Origin: an uncultured Collinsella sp.
GTDB taxonomy: Bacteria > Actinomycetota > Coriobacteriia > Coriobacteriales > Coriobacteriaceae
Reading direction: 5' to 3'
NCBI GenBank assembly: GCA_900540945.1
Contig: UQHQ01000004.1
Location: forward strand, 1 to 64,000
Length of the DNA stretch: 64,000 bases
Shown here: piece after piece, positions 1 through 7,621 of the stretch
How positions within the stretch are numbered: the stretch's first letter is position 1
Layout of the letters: each line of letters opens with the position of its first letter
Position numbers and translations under genes: made by a program
Notes under the pieces: generated by a model
Databases searched by the model: none
What the model saw: the letters and a program-made list of their open reading frames with translations, nothing else
What the model was told of the DNA's origin: nothing

Positions 1-52
1 TCACGAGCGGGGGCTCCTGTCTTTTTAGTGCCCTCGGATTGGGTCATAGTGT

Positions 53-73
53 CTGACTTATGCTCAACCTGCG
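53..73. repeat. 21-bp repeat, copy 1
   Basis: This stretch contains TGACTTATGCTCAACCTGC and is identical over 21 bases to 51981-52001. Both copies lie in intergenic DNA and are followed by nCG. The function is unknown; it may be the edge of a dispersed intergenic repeat. Confidence 0.7.
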
Positions 74-124
74 ACGTTTCTGTTGTTGGTGCAAAGGGAT
101 CAGGTTACTTTGCGCCAAAAGGGG

Positions 125-193
125 AAGTTGCGGTGGAATAGTTCCTGTTTGGCCGTCTTGAGGGGTTAAACGGGAACTATTTCACCGCAACTT
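125..193. repeat. Long palindrome, GTTGCGGTGRAATA family, copy A
   Basis: The two 26-bp arms (125-150 and 168-193) match with two G/T-type mismatches and enclose a 17-base loop. The outer arm begins AAGTTGCGGTGGAATAG. Related palindromes with the same outer arm occur at 39579-39641 and 60503-60573. There is no T-run, so it is not an ordinary terminator. Confidence 0.8.
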
Positions 194-255
194 ATCGATG
201 ACGTGTTTGGTTGATGCCCGTTGGCTGCTTGGGTGTTGGGGAGGGCCTGCTCCGT

Positions 256-261
256 TATAAT
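256..261 (+). promoter_or_regulatory. -10 box for the DUF1846 gene
   Basis: TATAAT lies 40 bases before the chosen start codon. No good -35 is visible at 16-18 bp. Transcription would begin near 268, which leaves the ATG at 277 almost at the 5' end and favours the start at 301. Confidence 0.5.
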
Positions 262-300
262 CGCCTAGAACATTAAATGGAAACGGGACGGGAGCCATAC

Positions 301-1782
301 ATGCGCCAGGGTTTCGACAACGCGAAATATATCGAGCTGCAGGCCGCTCATATTAAGGAGCGCATCTCGCAGTTTGGCGGCAAGCTGTATTTGGAGTTTG
401 GCGGCAAGCTGTTTGACGACTATCACGCGAGTCGCGTGCTGCCGGGTTTTGAACCGGACAGCAAGTTCCGCATGCTCAAGAGCATCGCCGACGATGTCGA
501 GGTTATCATCGCGATCAACGCGAACCACATCGAGAAAAACAAGGCTCGTGGTGACCTCGGCATTACCTATGACGAGGATGTGCTGCGCCTGGTTGACCTG
601 TTCCGCGGCAACGGCTTTGCTGTCGCGGCTGTGGTCATCACCCAGTACGCCGGCCAGCCTGCTGCCGATGTGTTCCGCAACCGCCTGAACGCGCTCGGTA
701 TTCCCGCCAAGCTGCACTATCCCATCGAGGGGTATCCGCACGATGTCGATCTGATCGTGTCCGACGATGGCTACGGCAAGAATGAGTTTGTCGAGACCAC
801 CCGACCGCTCGTCGTGGTCACCGCGCCGGGTCCTGGTTCAGGTAAGCTCGCCACCTGCCTGTCTCAGCTCTATCACGAGCACAAGCACGGCACCGCCGCC
901 GGCTACGCCAAGTTCGAGACTTTCCCGGTCTGGAACCTTCCCCTCACGCATCCGGTCAACATCGCCTATGAGGCCGCCACGGCCGACCTCGACGATGCGA
1001 ATATCATCGACTCCTTCCACTTGGAGGCCTATAACAAGACTACGGTCAACTACAACCGCGACGTCGAGGCCTTCCCGGTGGTCCGTGCCCTGATGGAAAA
1101 GATCCTGGGCAAGAGCCCCTACCAGAGCCCCACGGACATGGGCGTCAATATGGTCGGCTTTGCCATCACCGATGACGATGCCTGCCGCGACGCTTCCAAG
1201 ATGGAGATCGTCCGCCGCTACTTTACCGCGGTCGAAAATGTGCGCCGTACCGGCGTGGGCGATGAGCAAGTCGACCGTCTCAAGATCATTATGAAGAAGG
1301 CCGGTATCGACAAGAATTACTCGCCGGCACGCTCGGCCGCCCTTACCAGGGAGCAACTGACGGGTGGCCCCGTAGGCGCCATGGTCATGCCCGATGGCTC
1401 CGTGGTGACCGGCAAGACTTCCACGCGCCTGGGCGCCGCGAGCTCGCTCATCATGAATGCACTTAAGCATGTCTCGGGCGTTGACCTTGAGCTCGAGGTC
1501 ATTAGTGATGAGGCGATCGAGCCTATCAGCAAGCTCAAGACGCATTTCCTGGGTAGCAAGAACCCGCGCCTGCACACTGACGAGACGCTTATGGCGCTCT
1601 CGATCACCTCGGCAACGAGCGAGACGGCGGCCCGCGTCCTTTCGGGCCTGGAGCAGCTGCGCGGCTGCGATGCCTTCTTTAGCGTGATCATCTCGCCGAC
1701 GGACGAGACGGTACTGCGCAAGTTGGGCATCAATGTGTGCTGCGAGCCCAAGTTTGAGCGCCGCGGTTTCTTCCATCGCTAA
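301..1782 (+). CDS. DUF1846 (UPF0371) family protein
   Basis: This 493-residue protein matches the DUF1846 family in length and in its opening (MRQGFDNAKYIELQA). The biochemical role of the family is unknown. A glycine-rich, P-loop-like stretch (GPGSGKLAT) is visible near residue 176, suggesting nucleotide or phosphate binding, but this is inference. An in-frame ATG exists at 277. The start at 301 is preferred because GGGAG lies six bases upstream and the -10 box at 256 leaves little room for the earlier start. The gene is monocistronic, with its own -10 box and a terminator at 1817. Confidence 0.85.
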   Translation: MRQGFDNAKYIELQAAHIKERISQFGGKLYLEFGGKLFDDYHASRVLPGFEPDSKFRMLKSIADDVEVIIAINANHIEKNKARGDLGITYDEDVLRLVDLFRGNGFAVAAVVITQYAGQPAADVFRNRLNALGIPAKLHYPIEGYPHDVDLIVSDDGYGKNEFVETTRPLVVVTAPGPGSGKLATCLSQLYHEHKHGTAAGYAKFETFPVWNLPLTHPVNIAYEAATADLDDANIIDSFHLEAYNKTTVNYNRDVEAFPVVRALMEKILGKSPYQSPTDMGVNMVGFAITDDDACRDASKMEIVRRYFTAVENVRRTGVGDEQVDRLKIIMKKAGIDKNYSPARSAALTREQLTGGPVGAMVMPDGSVVTGKTSTRLGAASSLIMNALKHVSGVDLELEVISDEAIEPISKLKTHFLGSKNPRLHTDETLMALSITSATSETAARVLSGLEQLRGCDAFFSVIISPTDETVLRKLGINVCCEPKFERRGFFHR

Positions 1783-1816
1783 GTTTGAAGCACCGCGGTA
1801 ATTGCATTGCATTTTG

Positions 1817-1849
1817 GCCGTATCGGGTTAGCGCCCGGTACGGCTTTTT
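1817..1849 (+). terminator. Rho-independent terminator of the DUF1846 gene
   Basis: The stem GCCGTATCGGG pairs with CCCGGTACGGC around a six-base loop and is followed by five T. Confidence 0.85.
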
Positions 1850-2038
1850 GATCAATAAAGCGCCTATTTCGGCGAAAAATAGCCGTTTACCTGCCTAGAA
1901 ACAATTTGAGCGGTATACAATAACCGTAACTGTTTCATCCTTAGCGGGATGCCGCATGATGGATATTACCTGCCATCGTGAGGTGTGTCGGTCGCGCACG
2001 GCGCGTTAGATGCTCGTGCTCGGTTTGAGGAGGCTGCT

Positions 2039-2377
2039 ATGGCGGGCAAGGGTCGTGCGAGTGTCAACGATATGAAGCGTGTCGAGGTGCTGGTGTTGAT
2101 GGAGATCGACCAGCAAACCGAAGACAATGGCGGGCCGTATGGTTTCTCGCGCAAAACGCTTGCCGAGCGCGTGGGGGTTTCGCCGTATCGTGCCCGCGCC
2201 GCAATCGATCGCTTGGATTCCGAAGGCATGATCGATGTCGTCTCGCGTTATAGCGACGACGGCGGTCAGCTTGCAAATGGCATTTGCCTCACCGAACGTG
2301 GCGAGTGGTATCTTGAGGGCGTCCGTACCGGCATGCTCGTTCAAGAAATGCTTGAGGACGAGGCTGCTGATCGATAG
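2039..2377 (+). CDS. Small winged-helix DNA-binding protein
   Basis: This 112-residue protein is probably a transcription regulator. Residues 15-75 look like a winged helix: an N-terminal helix (RVEVLVLMEID), then SRKTLAERVGVSPYRARAAIDRL as a helix-turn-helix, then a wing with GGQLANGICLTERGEWYL, as in MarR- or PadR-like proteins. No sensor domain is present. A GTG start at 1985 is possible, but GAGGAGG lies just before the ATG at 2039 and decides the start. The target is unknown. The gene sits between two terminators, so it is its own unit. Confidence 0.7.
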   Translation: MAGKGRASVNDMKRVEVLVLMEIDQQTEDNGGPYGFSRKTLAERVGVSPYRARAAIDRLDSEGMIDVVSRYSDDGGQLANGICLTERGEWYLEGVRTGMLVQEMLEDEAADR

Positions 2378-2401
2378 CAGCATGTAACCCTTGCCATAGC
2401 G

Positions 2402-2432
2402 ACGCCGCCTGGGAAACCGGGCGGCGTTTTGT
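2402..2432 (+). terminator. Rho-independent terminator
   Basis: The stem ACGCCGCC pairs with GGCGGCGT and is followed by a T-rich run. It lies directly after the winged-helix gene and before pyrG. Confidence 0.8.
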
Positions 2433-2555
2433 TTCAAGATTGAGAAATGCAATCGCACGCGAGAAAAATTGCGAACGGTTCGCGGTGCGAGTATTACAAT
2501 GAAGACCCGTAAGATGTGGATAAACAACTTCTACGGGAAGCGCAGGTAACTCAAT

Positions 2556-4217
2556 ATGACCAAGCATGTGTTCGTGACCGGCGGCGTGGTTTCGTCTCTG
2601 GGCAAGGGTATTACCGCGGCCTCGCTGGGCCGTCTGCTCAAGTCGCGCGGCTACAAGGTAACGATGCAAAAGGCCGACCCGTATCTGAACGTCGACCCCG
2701 GCACCATGAGCCCGTTCCAGCATGGCGAGGTCTTTGTGACCGAGGACGGCTACGAGTCCGATCTGGACCTGGGCCACTACGAGCGCTTTATTGACGAGAA
2801 CCTGACCCGCGATTCCAACTTTACGACTGGTGCCATCTATAAGAGCCTGATCGCCCGCGAACGTCGCGGTGACTTTTTGGGCGGCACCGTGCAGGTGATC
2901 CCGCACGTCACGAACGCCATTAAGGATAAGTTCCGTCGTATTGAGGAACAGACCGGCTCCGACGTGGTCATCACTGAGTTGGGCGGCACTATCGGTGACA
3001 TCGAGTCGCAGCCGTTTGTCGAGGCCATCCGCCAGTATCGCAAGGAGGCCGGCCCCGAGAACGTCTGCTACATCCACGTGTCGCTCGTTCCCTATATCGC
3101 CGCCGCCCACGAGGTCAAGACCAAGCCGACGCAGCACTCCGTCAAGGAGCTCCGCAGCTTTGGTATCCAGCCCGATATTATCGTTCTGCGCTCCGATCAC
3201 CATATCGACGACGCCATCCGCGGAAAGATCGCAAGCTTCTGCGACGTCGACACCGATTGTGTCTTTACCAACGAGGACTGCGCGAGCATTTACGATGTTC
3301 CGCAGCTGCTTGCCGAGCAGGACTTTGACCTGCGCATTTGCGAGCGCCTGGGTCTGGACCCGCGTGAGCGCGACATGAGCGAGTGGAACGAGTTCCTGCG
3401 CAAACAGAATCACGCCAACCATCACGCCGACAAGGTGAAGATCGCCGTCGTGGGCAAGTACACGCAGCTGCCCGATGCGTACCTGTCGGTTATCGAGGCC
3501 CTGCACCATGCGGGCGTCTTCTACGATCGCCATGTGGACGTCCAGCTGGTCGACGGCGAGAGCCTCGACGAGCAGAATGTCTCCGAGGTTCTGGGCGACG
3601 CCTCGGGCATCCTGGTCCCCGGCGGCTTTGGCAAGCGCGCCCTGGAGGGCAAGATCCTCGCGGCCGAGTTTGCCCGTGAGCACAAGATTCCGTATCTGGG
3701 CATTTGCCTGGGTATGCAGGTGGCCGTGTGCGAATTTGCGCGCAACGTCGTCGGCCTTGCCGGCGCCAGCTCTTCCGAGTTCGATCCGGATGGCCCGTAT
3801 AGTGTCATCGACTTGATGAGCTCGCAGGAGGACGTGACCGAGAAGGGCGGCACCATGCGTCTGGGCGCCTATCCGTGCAAGCTTGCCGCCGATACCCTCG
3901 CGCGCGAGGCATATGGCGAGGAGCTCGTCTACGAGCGTCACCGCCACCGCTTTGAGTTCAACAACGCCTTCCGTGACCAGCTCGAGGGCGCTGGTCTGGT
4001 TATCTCGGGTCTTTCGCCCGACGAGCGCCTGGTCGAGATGGTCGAGCTGCCGCGCGACGTGCATCCGTGGTATGTGGCAACCCAGGCTCATCCCGAGTTC
4101 AAGAGCCGCCCGACCAACCCGCAGCCGCTGTTCCGCGAGTTCGTGCGCGCCTCGATCGGCCAGCATGAGGGCGTCGATCGCTTGCAGGTGACGCCCAAGA
4201 ACCTCGCTACGGACTAA
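2556..4217 (+). CDS. pyrG: CTP synthase
   Basis: CTP synthase makes CTP from UTP, ATP and glutamine in the cytoplasm. The 553 residues match the family length. The N-terminal synthetase domain (about 1-268) opens with the GGVVSSLGKGI P-loop. The C-terminal class I glutamine amidotransferase domain (about 290-545) has the nucleophile in GICLGMQ and the His/Glu pair in AHPEFKSRP. The start follows a modest AGGTAA ribosome site. xerC/D begins two bases after its stop, so the two are likely co-transcribed. Confidence 0.97.
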   Translation: MTKHVFVTGGVVSSLGKGITAASLGRLLKSRGYKVTMQKADPYLNVDPGTMSPFQHGEVFVTEDGYESDLDLGHYERFIDENLTRDSNFTTGAIYKSLIARERRGDFLGGTVQVIPHVTNAIKDKFRRIEEQTGSDVVITELGGTIGDIESQPFVEAIRQYRKEAGPENVCYIHVSLVPYIAAAHEVKTKPTQHSVKELRSFGIQPDIIVLRSDHHIDDAIRGKIASFCDVDTDCVFTNEDCASIYDVPQLLAEQDFDLRICERLGLDPRERDMSEWNEFLRKQNHANHHADKVKIAVVGKYTQLPDAYLSVIEALHHAGVFYDRHVDVQLVDGESLDEQNVSEVLGDASGILVPGGFGKRALEGKILAAEFAREHKIPYLGICLGMQVAVCEFARNVVGLAGASSSEFDPDGPYSVIDLMSSQEDVTEKGGTMRLGAYPCKLAADTLAREAYGEELVYERHRHRFEFNNAFRDQLEGAGLVISGLSPDERLVEMVELPRDVHPWYVATQAHPEFKSRPTNPQPLFREFVRASIGQHEGVDRLQVTPKNLATD

Positions 4218-4219
4218 GG

Positions 4220-5161
4220 GTGCCGGCGAATAAGGAACATACCGAAGCTACTCCCTCGTCGCTCGCCGTGGCGGCGGGGGAGTATCTCGATTACCTCGCG
4301 GTCGAGCGGGGCTTGGCGCGCAACACGATTGCGGCCTATCGTCGTGACCTGACGACGTACTGCGCCTATCTGGAGCGGGCTGACGTTGCGTCTTTTGAAG
4401 AGGTGACCCGTCAGGTCGTGGAGGGCTTTGTTGCCGATCGCCGCGACGGAGGCTATTCCGACGCCTCGGTGGAGCGCGCGCTTGCTGCCGTGAAGGGCCT
4501 GCATGCCTTTTTGGTGCGCGATGGGGCCGTGGCCCAAAACCCGACGGCGGCGTTGCGCCTGCCCAAAAAGGCAGATCGCCTGCCGGAATACCTTTCGGTG
4601 GAGGACGTCTCGGCACTGCTCGATCAAGACTTTCCCGAGGGCGAGATGGGACTGCGCGATCACGCCATCTTGGAAGTGCTTTACGGTTGCGGATTGCGCG
4701 TGAGTGAGCTGGTTGGGCTCGATGTGGGCGATATCCATATCGATGACGGGTTTGTCCTGGTGCGCGGTAAGGGCTCCAAGGAGCGTCTGGCCCCGTTGGT
4801 GGGAAGCGCGGCTCGTGCCTTGGCACACTATATAGGTGACGGGCGCACGCTCCTGGCCGCCCATGCTCACGGGACGGAGACCTCGGCGGTCTTTTTAAAT
4901 AAGAACGGACGTCGCCTGTCGCGCCAGGCCGTGCATGCGATATGCGAGCGGTATGGGCGCCAGGTGGGGCTGGTTGGGCTCCATCCCCACACCCTGCGCC
5001 ACTCCTTTGCCACCCACATGCTCGCGGGCGGTGCCGACCTGCGTGTGCTGCAGGAGATTTTGGGCCATGCCGATATTTCGACCACGCAGGTCTACACGCA
5101 TGTCGACCGCACGCAACTGATCGAGGTCTATCTGGCGGCGCATCCGTTGGCACATCGCTAG
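4220..5161 (+). CDS. xerD: Tyrosine recombinase, XerC/XerD type
   Basis: This 313-residue site-specific recombinase is expected to resolve chromosome dimers at dif. The N-terminal core-binding domain (about 15-105) contains LDYLAVERGLARNTIAAYRRDL. The catalytic domain (about 125-305) carries the conserved Arg in GCGLRVSEL, the HTLRHSFATHML box, the second His in LGHADISTTQVYTH and the nucleophile Tyr of that block. The start is GTG, two bases after the pyrG stop, with a weak ribosome site, suggesting translational coupling. XerC and XerD cannot be told apart safely from sequence alone. Confidence 0.9.
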   Translation: MPANKEHTEATPSSLAVAAGEYLDYLAVERGLARNTIAAYRRDLTTYCAYLERADVASFEEVTRQVVEGFVADRRDGGYSDASVERALAAVKGLHAFLVRDGAVAQNPTAALRLPKKADRLPEYLSVEDVSALLDQDFPEGEMGLRDHAILEVLYGCGLRVSELVGLDVGDIHIDDGFVLVRGKGSKERLAPLVGSAARALAHYIGDGRTLLAAHAHGTETSAVFLNKNGRRLSRQAVHAICERYGRQVGLVGLHPHTLRHSFATHMLAGGADLRVLQEILGHADISTTQVYTHVDRTQLIEVYLAAHPLAHR

Positions 5162-5196
5162 CACCTCGCTGACCTGCATATTTATAAATGTTAAAG

Positions 5197-5258
5197 GGGA
5201 CGGGCCCCAGATTGCCGAGACGCACTTTTGCGCACATGGGCAATCTGGGGCCCGTCCC
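5197..5258. repeat. 20-bp perfect palindrome after the recombinase gene
   Basis: The arms at 5197-5216 and 5239-5258 are exactly complementary (GGGACGGGCCCC at the outer end) around a 22-base loop, followed by ATTTTTC. It may terminate the pyrG-xer transcript. Its architecture resembles the other long intergenic palindromes in the window. Confidence 0.85.
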
Positions 5259-5364
5259 ATTTTTCGCCACTTGGCGTCGCGGTGGTGGGCCGCACGTGCC
5301 TTGGGTGGGGGAGTTTGGGGGCGATGTGAACGGCATGTAAAGGGACGTAAAAATCGCCTCAAGG

Positions 5365-5390
5365 TCAACTTGAAGGTTGAGGTTCGCAGG
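5365..5390. promoter_or_regulatory. MerR-like dyad motif upstream of mraZ (copy 1)
   Basis: The dyad TCAACTTGAAGGTTGA (arms TCAAC and GTTGA) is followed by CGCAGG at the motif end. A 26-bp block with 23 identities lies upstream of ftsZ at 19898-19923. In Corynebacterium the MerR-type regulator FtsR activates ftsZ; an FtsR-like protein is the suggested binder here, by inference. Confidence 0.6.
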
Positions 5391-5422
5391 TGTGGTTCTA
5401 CAGGTGGCATCACGCCTTTGCT

Positions 5423-5446
5423 GAAAACACAACATATTGTGTTTTC
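5423..5446. promoter_or_regulatory. AT-rich perfect palindrome upstream of mraZ
   Basis: GAAAACACAA and TTGTGTTTTC are exact complements around CATA, 24 bp in all. It lies between the MerR-like dyad and the MraZ boxes. It looks like an operator; the binding protein is unknown. Confidence 0.55.
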
Positions 5447-5492
5447 GAACATATGCTTGGGGGTGTTTTGCAATATATGGTGAGTGGAGTGG

Positions 5493-5517
5493 TGGGGCGG
5501 GGTGGGGAAGAGGTGGG
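5493..5517 (+). promoter_or_regulatory. MraZ boxes (three TGGGG repeats)
   Basis: TGGGG occurs at 5493, 5503 and 5513, a 10-bp period. This is the known MraZ operator layout of TGGGN repeats with 5-base spacers. A further TGGGG lies at 5534 within the promoter spacer. The boxes sit just upstream of the -35, so MraZ probably controls its own operon. Confidence 0.8.
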
Positions 5518-5525
5518 GAAAGGTG

Positions 5526-5554
5526 TTGAAAAATGGGGCGGTTCCCCATATTAT
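5526..5554 (+). promoter_or_regulatory. Main dcw cluster promoter
   Basis: The -35 TTGAAA (5526-5531) and -10 TATTAT (5549-5554) are separated by 17 bp, close to the sigma-70 consensus. Transcription should start near 5561, about 60 bases before mraZ. Confidence 0.7.
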
Positions 5555-5586
5555 TGATGACGTCGACAGGCGGGGTGGTTCCCCGC
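5533..5586. promoter_or_regulatory. Twin GGGGnGGTTCCCC dyads
   Basis: Two 17-base dyads share the same core: 5533-5549 (ATGGGG/CCCCAT) and 5570-5586 (GCGGGG/CCCCGC), each with a five-base centre ending GGTT. The first fills the promoter spacer and the second lies in the early transcript. They could be operators or small RNA hairpins. Confidence 0.55.
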
Positions 5587-5622
5587 GTACGTGCCATCTG
5601 AGTAACCGAGGGGAGGGCGCAC

Positions 5623-6057
5623 ATGGGAATGACTGGTGCATACGAGCGCAATCTCGATGCAAAAGGTCGTCTGTCCCTGCCTGCACCCCTTCGCGAGGAG
5701 CTTGGAGAGCACGTTCGCGTGTTCAAAGCCCTGGATGTCGATGCTCTGTACGTGTTCTCTGCCGAGGCCTTCGATAAGTGGGTCGAAGGACTCTTCGCGG
5801 GTCGTGAGGGCCACGAGGGTTTTAACCCGCGTGACATTAATGACCAGAAGCTCATGAGGGCGATCAACAAGCGCACCACGTCGATGGACGTGGACAGCGC
5901 CGGTCGTATCGGTCTTTCCGAGTCTCTCCGCAAGCAGGCGAACCTCGACCGCGAGGTCACGGTTGTGGGCAACTACGACCACCTTGAGGTTTGGGATCGC
6001 GCCGCGGCCGATGAGGACGATGACGATGAGGCCCTGCTGGACCTCTTCTTCTCGTAA
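5623..6057 (+). CDS. mraZ: Transcriptional regulator MraZ
   Basis: MraZ is the DNA-binding first gene of most dcw clusters and represses its own promoter in E. coli. At 144 residues it is standard length and has two SpoVT-AbrB-like repeats: GAYERNLDAKGRLSLPAPLREEL near the N-terminus and MDVDSAGRIGLSESLRKQA near residue 90. A strongly acidic tail (DEDDDDE) precedes the end. A good GAGGGGAGGG ribosome site precedes the ATG. The TGGGG boxes upstream fit autoregulation. Confidence 0.95.
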   Translation: MGMTGAYERNLDAKGRLSLPAPLREELGEHVRVFKALDVDALYVFSAEAFDKWVEGLFAGREGHEGFNPRDINDQKLMRAINKRTTSMDVDSAGRIGLSESLRKQANLDREVTVVGNYDHLEVWDRAAADEDDDDEALLDLFFS

Positions 6058-6077
6058 GGGCAAGGCACGGGTAACGG

Positions 6078-7043
6078 ATGGAGCGTGGGATCTTGACACA
6101 AGAATATCGGCATGAACCTGTCATGCTCGGCGAAGTGCTTGAGTCGCTGCGGCTAAAGAGCGGCTCCGTTGTCTGCGATTGCACCCTTGGCGGTGCCGGC
6201 CATTCGGTAAAGATGGCCGCGCAGGTGGGGGAGACGGGCCTTTTGCTCGGCGTCGATCAGGACGACATGGCCCTCGAGGCCGCTGGCGCCCGTCTGGACC
6301 GCGAGGTTCCCGGCGTTCCGCACCAGCTGCTGAAGGGCAACTTCGGCGACTTGGACGAGCTACTTTGCTCGGCCGAGGTGCCCGGGGTCGATGGCTTCCT
6401 GTTCGATTTGGGCGTTTCGTCGCCGCAACTCGATATCCCTGGCAGGGGCTTTTCGTATAACGAGGACGCCCCATTGGACATGCGGATGGATCCGGGTAAT
6501 AACACCTTAAACGCAGCTGAGGTCATCAACACCTATAACGAACACGACCTCGCCCGGATTCTACGCGTCTACGGCGAAGAGAAGTTCGCCTCGCAGATCG
6601 CGCGCGAGATCGTGCGCCGCCGCGAGCAAGAACCGATCGAAACCACCGGCCAATTTGTCGAGATCATCAAGGCGGGTATCCCGGCTGCCGCTCGTCGGCA
6701 TGGTGGACACCCGGCCAAGAAAAGTTTCCAGGCCATTCGCATCGAGGTCAATCACGAGCTCGATGTGCTCGAACGAGGGCTTGATGCCGCCACCAGGTGG
6801 CTCAACCCGGGCGGACGTATCTGCGTCATCTCGTATCACTCGCTCGAGGACCGTATCGTAAAGAACCACTTTAAGGAGATGAGCCAGGGGTGCACGTGTC
6901 CGCCGGAGATTCCGGTGTGCGTGTGCGGCAACGTGCCGATACTCAAGGTCATCACCCGCAAACCCCTGGTTGCCCAGCCTGATGAGGTTGAGCGCAACCC
7001 TCGGGCGAGATCAGCCAAAATCCGCGTGGCGCAGCGTCTGTAG
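6078..7043 (+). CDS. rsmH: 16S rRNA m4C1402 methyltransferase RsmH
   Basis: RsmH is an S-adenosylmethionine-dependent N4-methyltransferase acting on C1402 of 16S rRNA (formerly MraW). The 321 residues match the family. Visible features are the SAM-binding DCTLGGAGHS, the acidic strand GVDQDDMAL, the block DLGVSSPQLD, and the C-terminal ISYHSLEDRIVKNHF and NPRARSAKIRVAQR. It follows mraZ by 20 bases. An in-frame TTG at 6093 is an alternative start. Confidence 0.95.
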   Translation: MERGILTQEYRHEPVMLGEVLESLRLKSGSVVCDCTLGGAGHSVKMAAQVGETGLLLGVDQDDMALEAAGARLDREVPGVPHQLLKGNFGDLDELLCSAEVPGVDGFLFDLGVSSPQLDIPGRGFSYNEDAPLDMRMDPGNNTLNAAEVINTYNEHDLARILRVYGEEKFASQIAREIVRRREQEPIETTGQFVEIIKAGIPAAARRHGGHPAKKSFQAIRIEVNHELDVLERGLDAATRWLNPGGRICVISYHSLEDRIVKNHFKEMSQGCTCPPEIPVCVCGNVPILKVITRKPLVAQPDEVERNPRARSAKIRVAQRL

Positions 7044-7133
7044 GCGCGACCGCGCGATATTGGACCTCCCGCTCGCACCATAAACGAAGCTTAAACACAC
7101 TACCAACGTACTCGGGATGGGAGGCGGCATATC

Positions 7134-7604
7134 ATGGGCTACAACACTTCAAGCGCAGCACTCGCCTATGATATGAACGCCATGCCCGCCTATCGTGAGA
7201 CGCCGCAGGCCCCCGTTGCTCCCCGTGAGCAGCGCACGCCGCGCTTTGATGTCTACACGGGCGCGGGCCGTCAGGCAAACCAGGCGGTAAGCCCGGTTTT
7301 CATGAGCGTTCTTAAAACGTTTTGCATCATTGCGGCTATCTTCATGACGATCGGCGTCGCCCGCGTGGCGCTCGCCGGCGTTACGGCCCAGGTGCTCAAC
7401 AGCAACGCCGAGCTTACCAACACGCTCGAAAAGGCGACCGATGAGAGCTCCGACCTGGAGGTCATGCACTCGGTCTATGGCGCCGACACGCGCATTCGCG
7501 ACCTTGCGGGCGCTTATGGCATGGTGGAGCCCAGCGAGAGCGTTACACTTGACTTTTCGCAGGATGCAGCCGCGGGCGCCAACGCGACCGCGACCGCTCA
7601 GTAG
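7134..7604 (+). CDS. ftsL: FtsL-like septum protein
   Basis: This 156-residue single-pass membrane protein sits in the ftsL position between rsmH and ftsI. A cytoplasmic N-terminus of about 58 residues is followed by one membrane segment (VLKTFCIIAAIFMTIGVARVA, about 60-80). A short heptad-like extracytoplasmic stretch follows (VLNSNAELTNTLEKATDE), then an Ala/Thr-rich tail. FtsL joins FtsB/DivIC and FtsQ to activate FtsWI. Sequence conservation in this family is low, so the call rests on topology and position. Confidence 0.75.
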   Translation: MGYNTSSAALAYDMNAMPAYRETPQAPVAPREQRTPRFDVYTGAGRQANQAVSPVFMSVLKTFCIIAAIFMTIGVARVALAGVTAQVLNSNAELTNTLEKATDESSDLEVMHSVYGADTRIRDLAGAYGMVEPSESVTLDFSQDAAAGANATATAQ

Positions 7605-7621
7605 CAAGACGGTAGCTGAGT

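Larger units (their letters stand above)
1..300. other. Gene-free 300-base stretch at window start
   Basis: No credible coding region is seen here. Bases 53-73 are identical to 51981-52001. Bases 88-116 form a hairpin (GGTGCAAAG against CTTTGCGCC, one wobble pair). Bases 125-193 are a long palindrome. A -10 box for the following gene sits at 256-261. Confidence 0.7.

Noticed and set aside
2289..4166. Long minus-strand frame opposite pyrG (and similar ones opposite murF-ftsI, mraY-murD, pst and polA)
   Set aside because: The opposite strand encodes well-conserved enzymes. The shadows have no ribosome sites or recognisable domains.
5446..5459. Possible LexA box (CGAACATATG) upstream of mraZ
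   Set aside because: Only the left half matches the Gram-positive consensus; the right half is GCTTG rather than GTTCG.
4248..5972. 574-codon minus-strand frame spanning xerD, the mraZ control region and part of mraZ
   Set aside because: It runs through intergenic palindromes and opposite two real genes, and its composition is Arg/Pro-rich and shadow-like.
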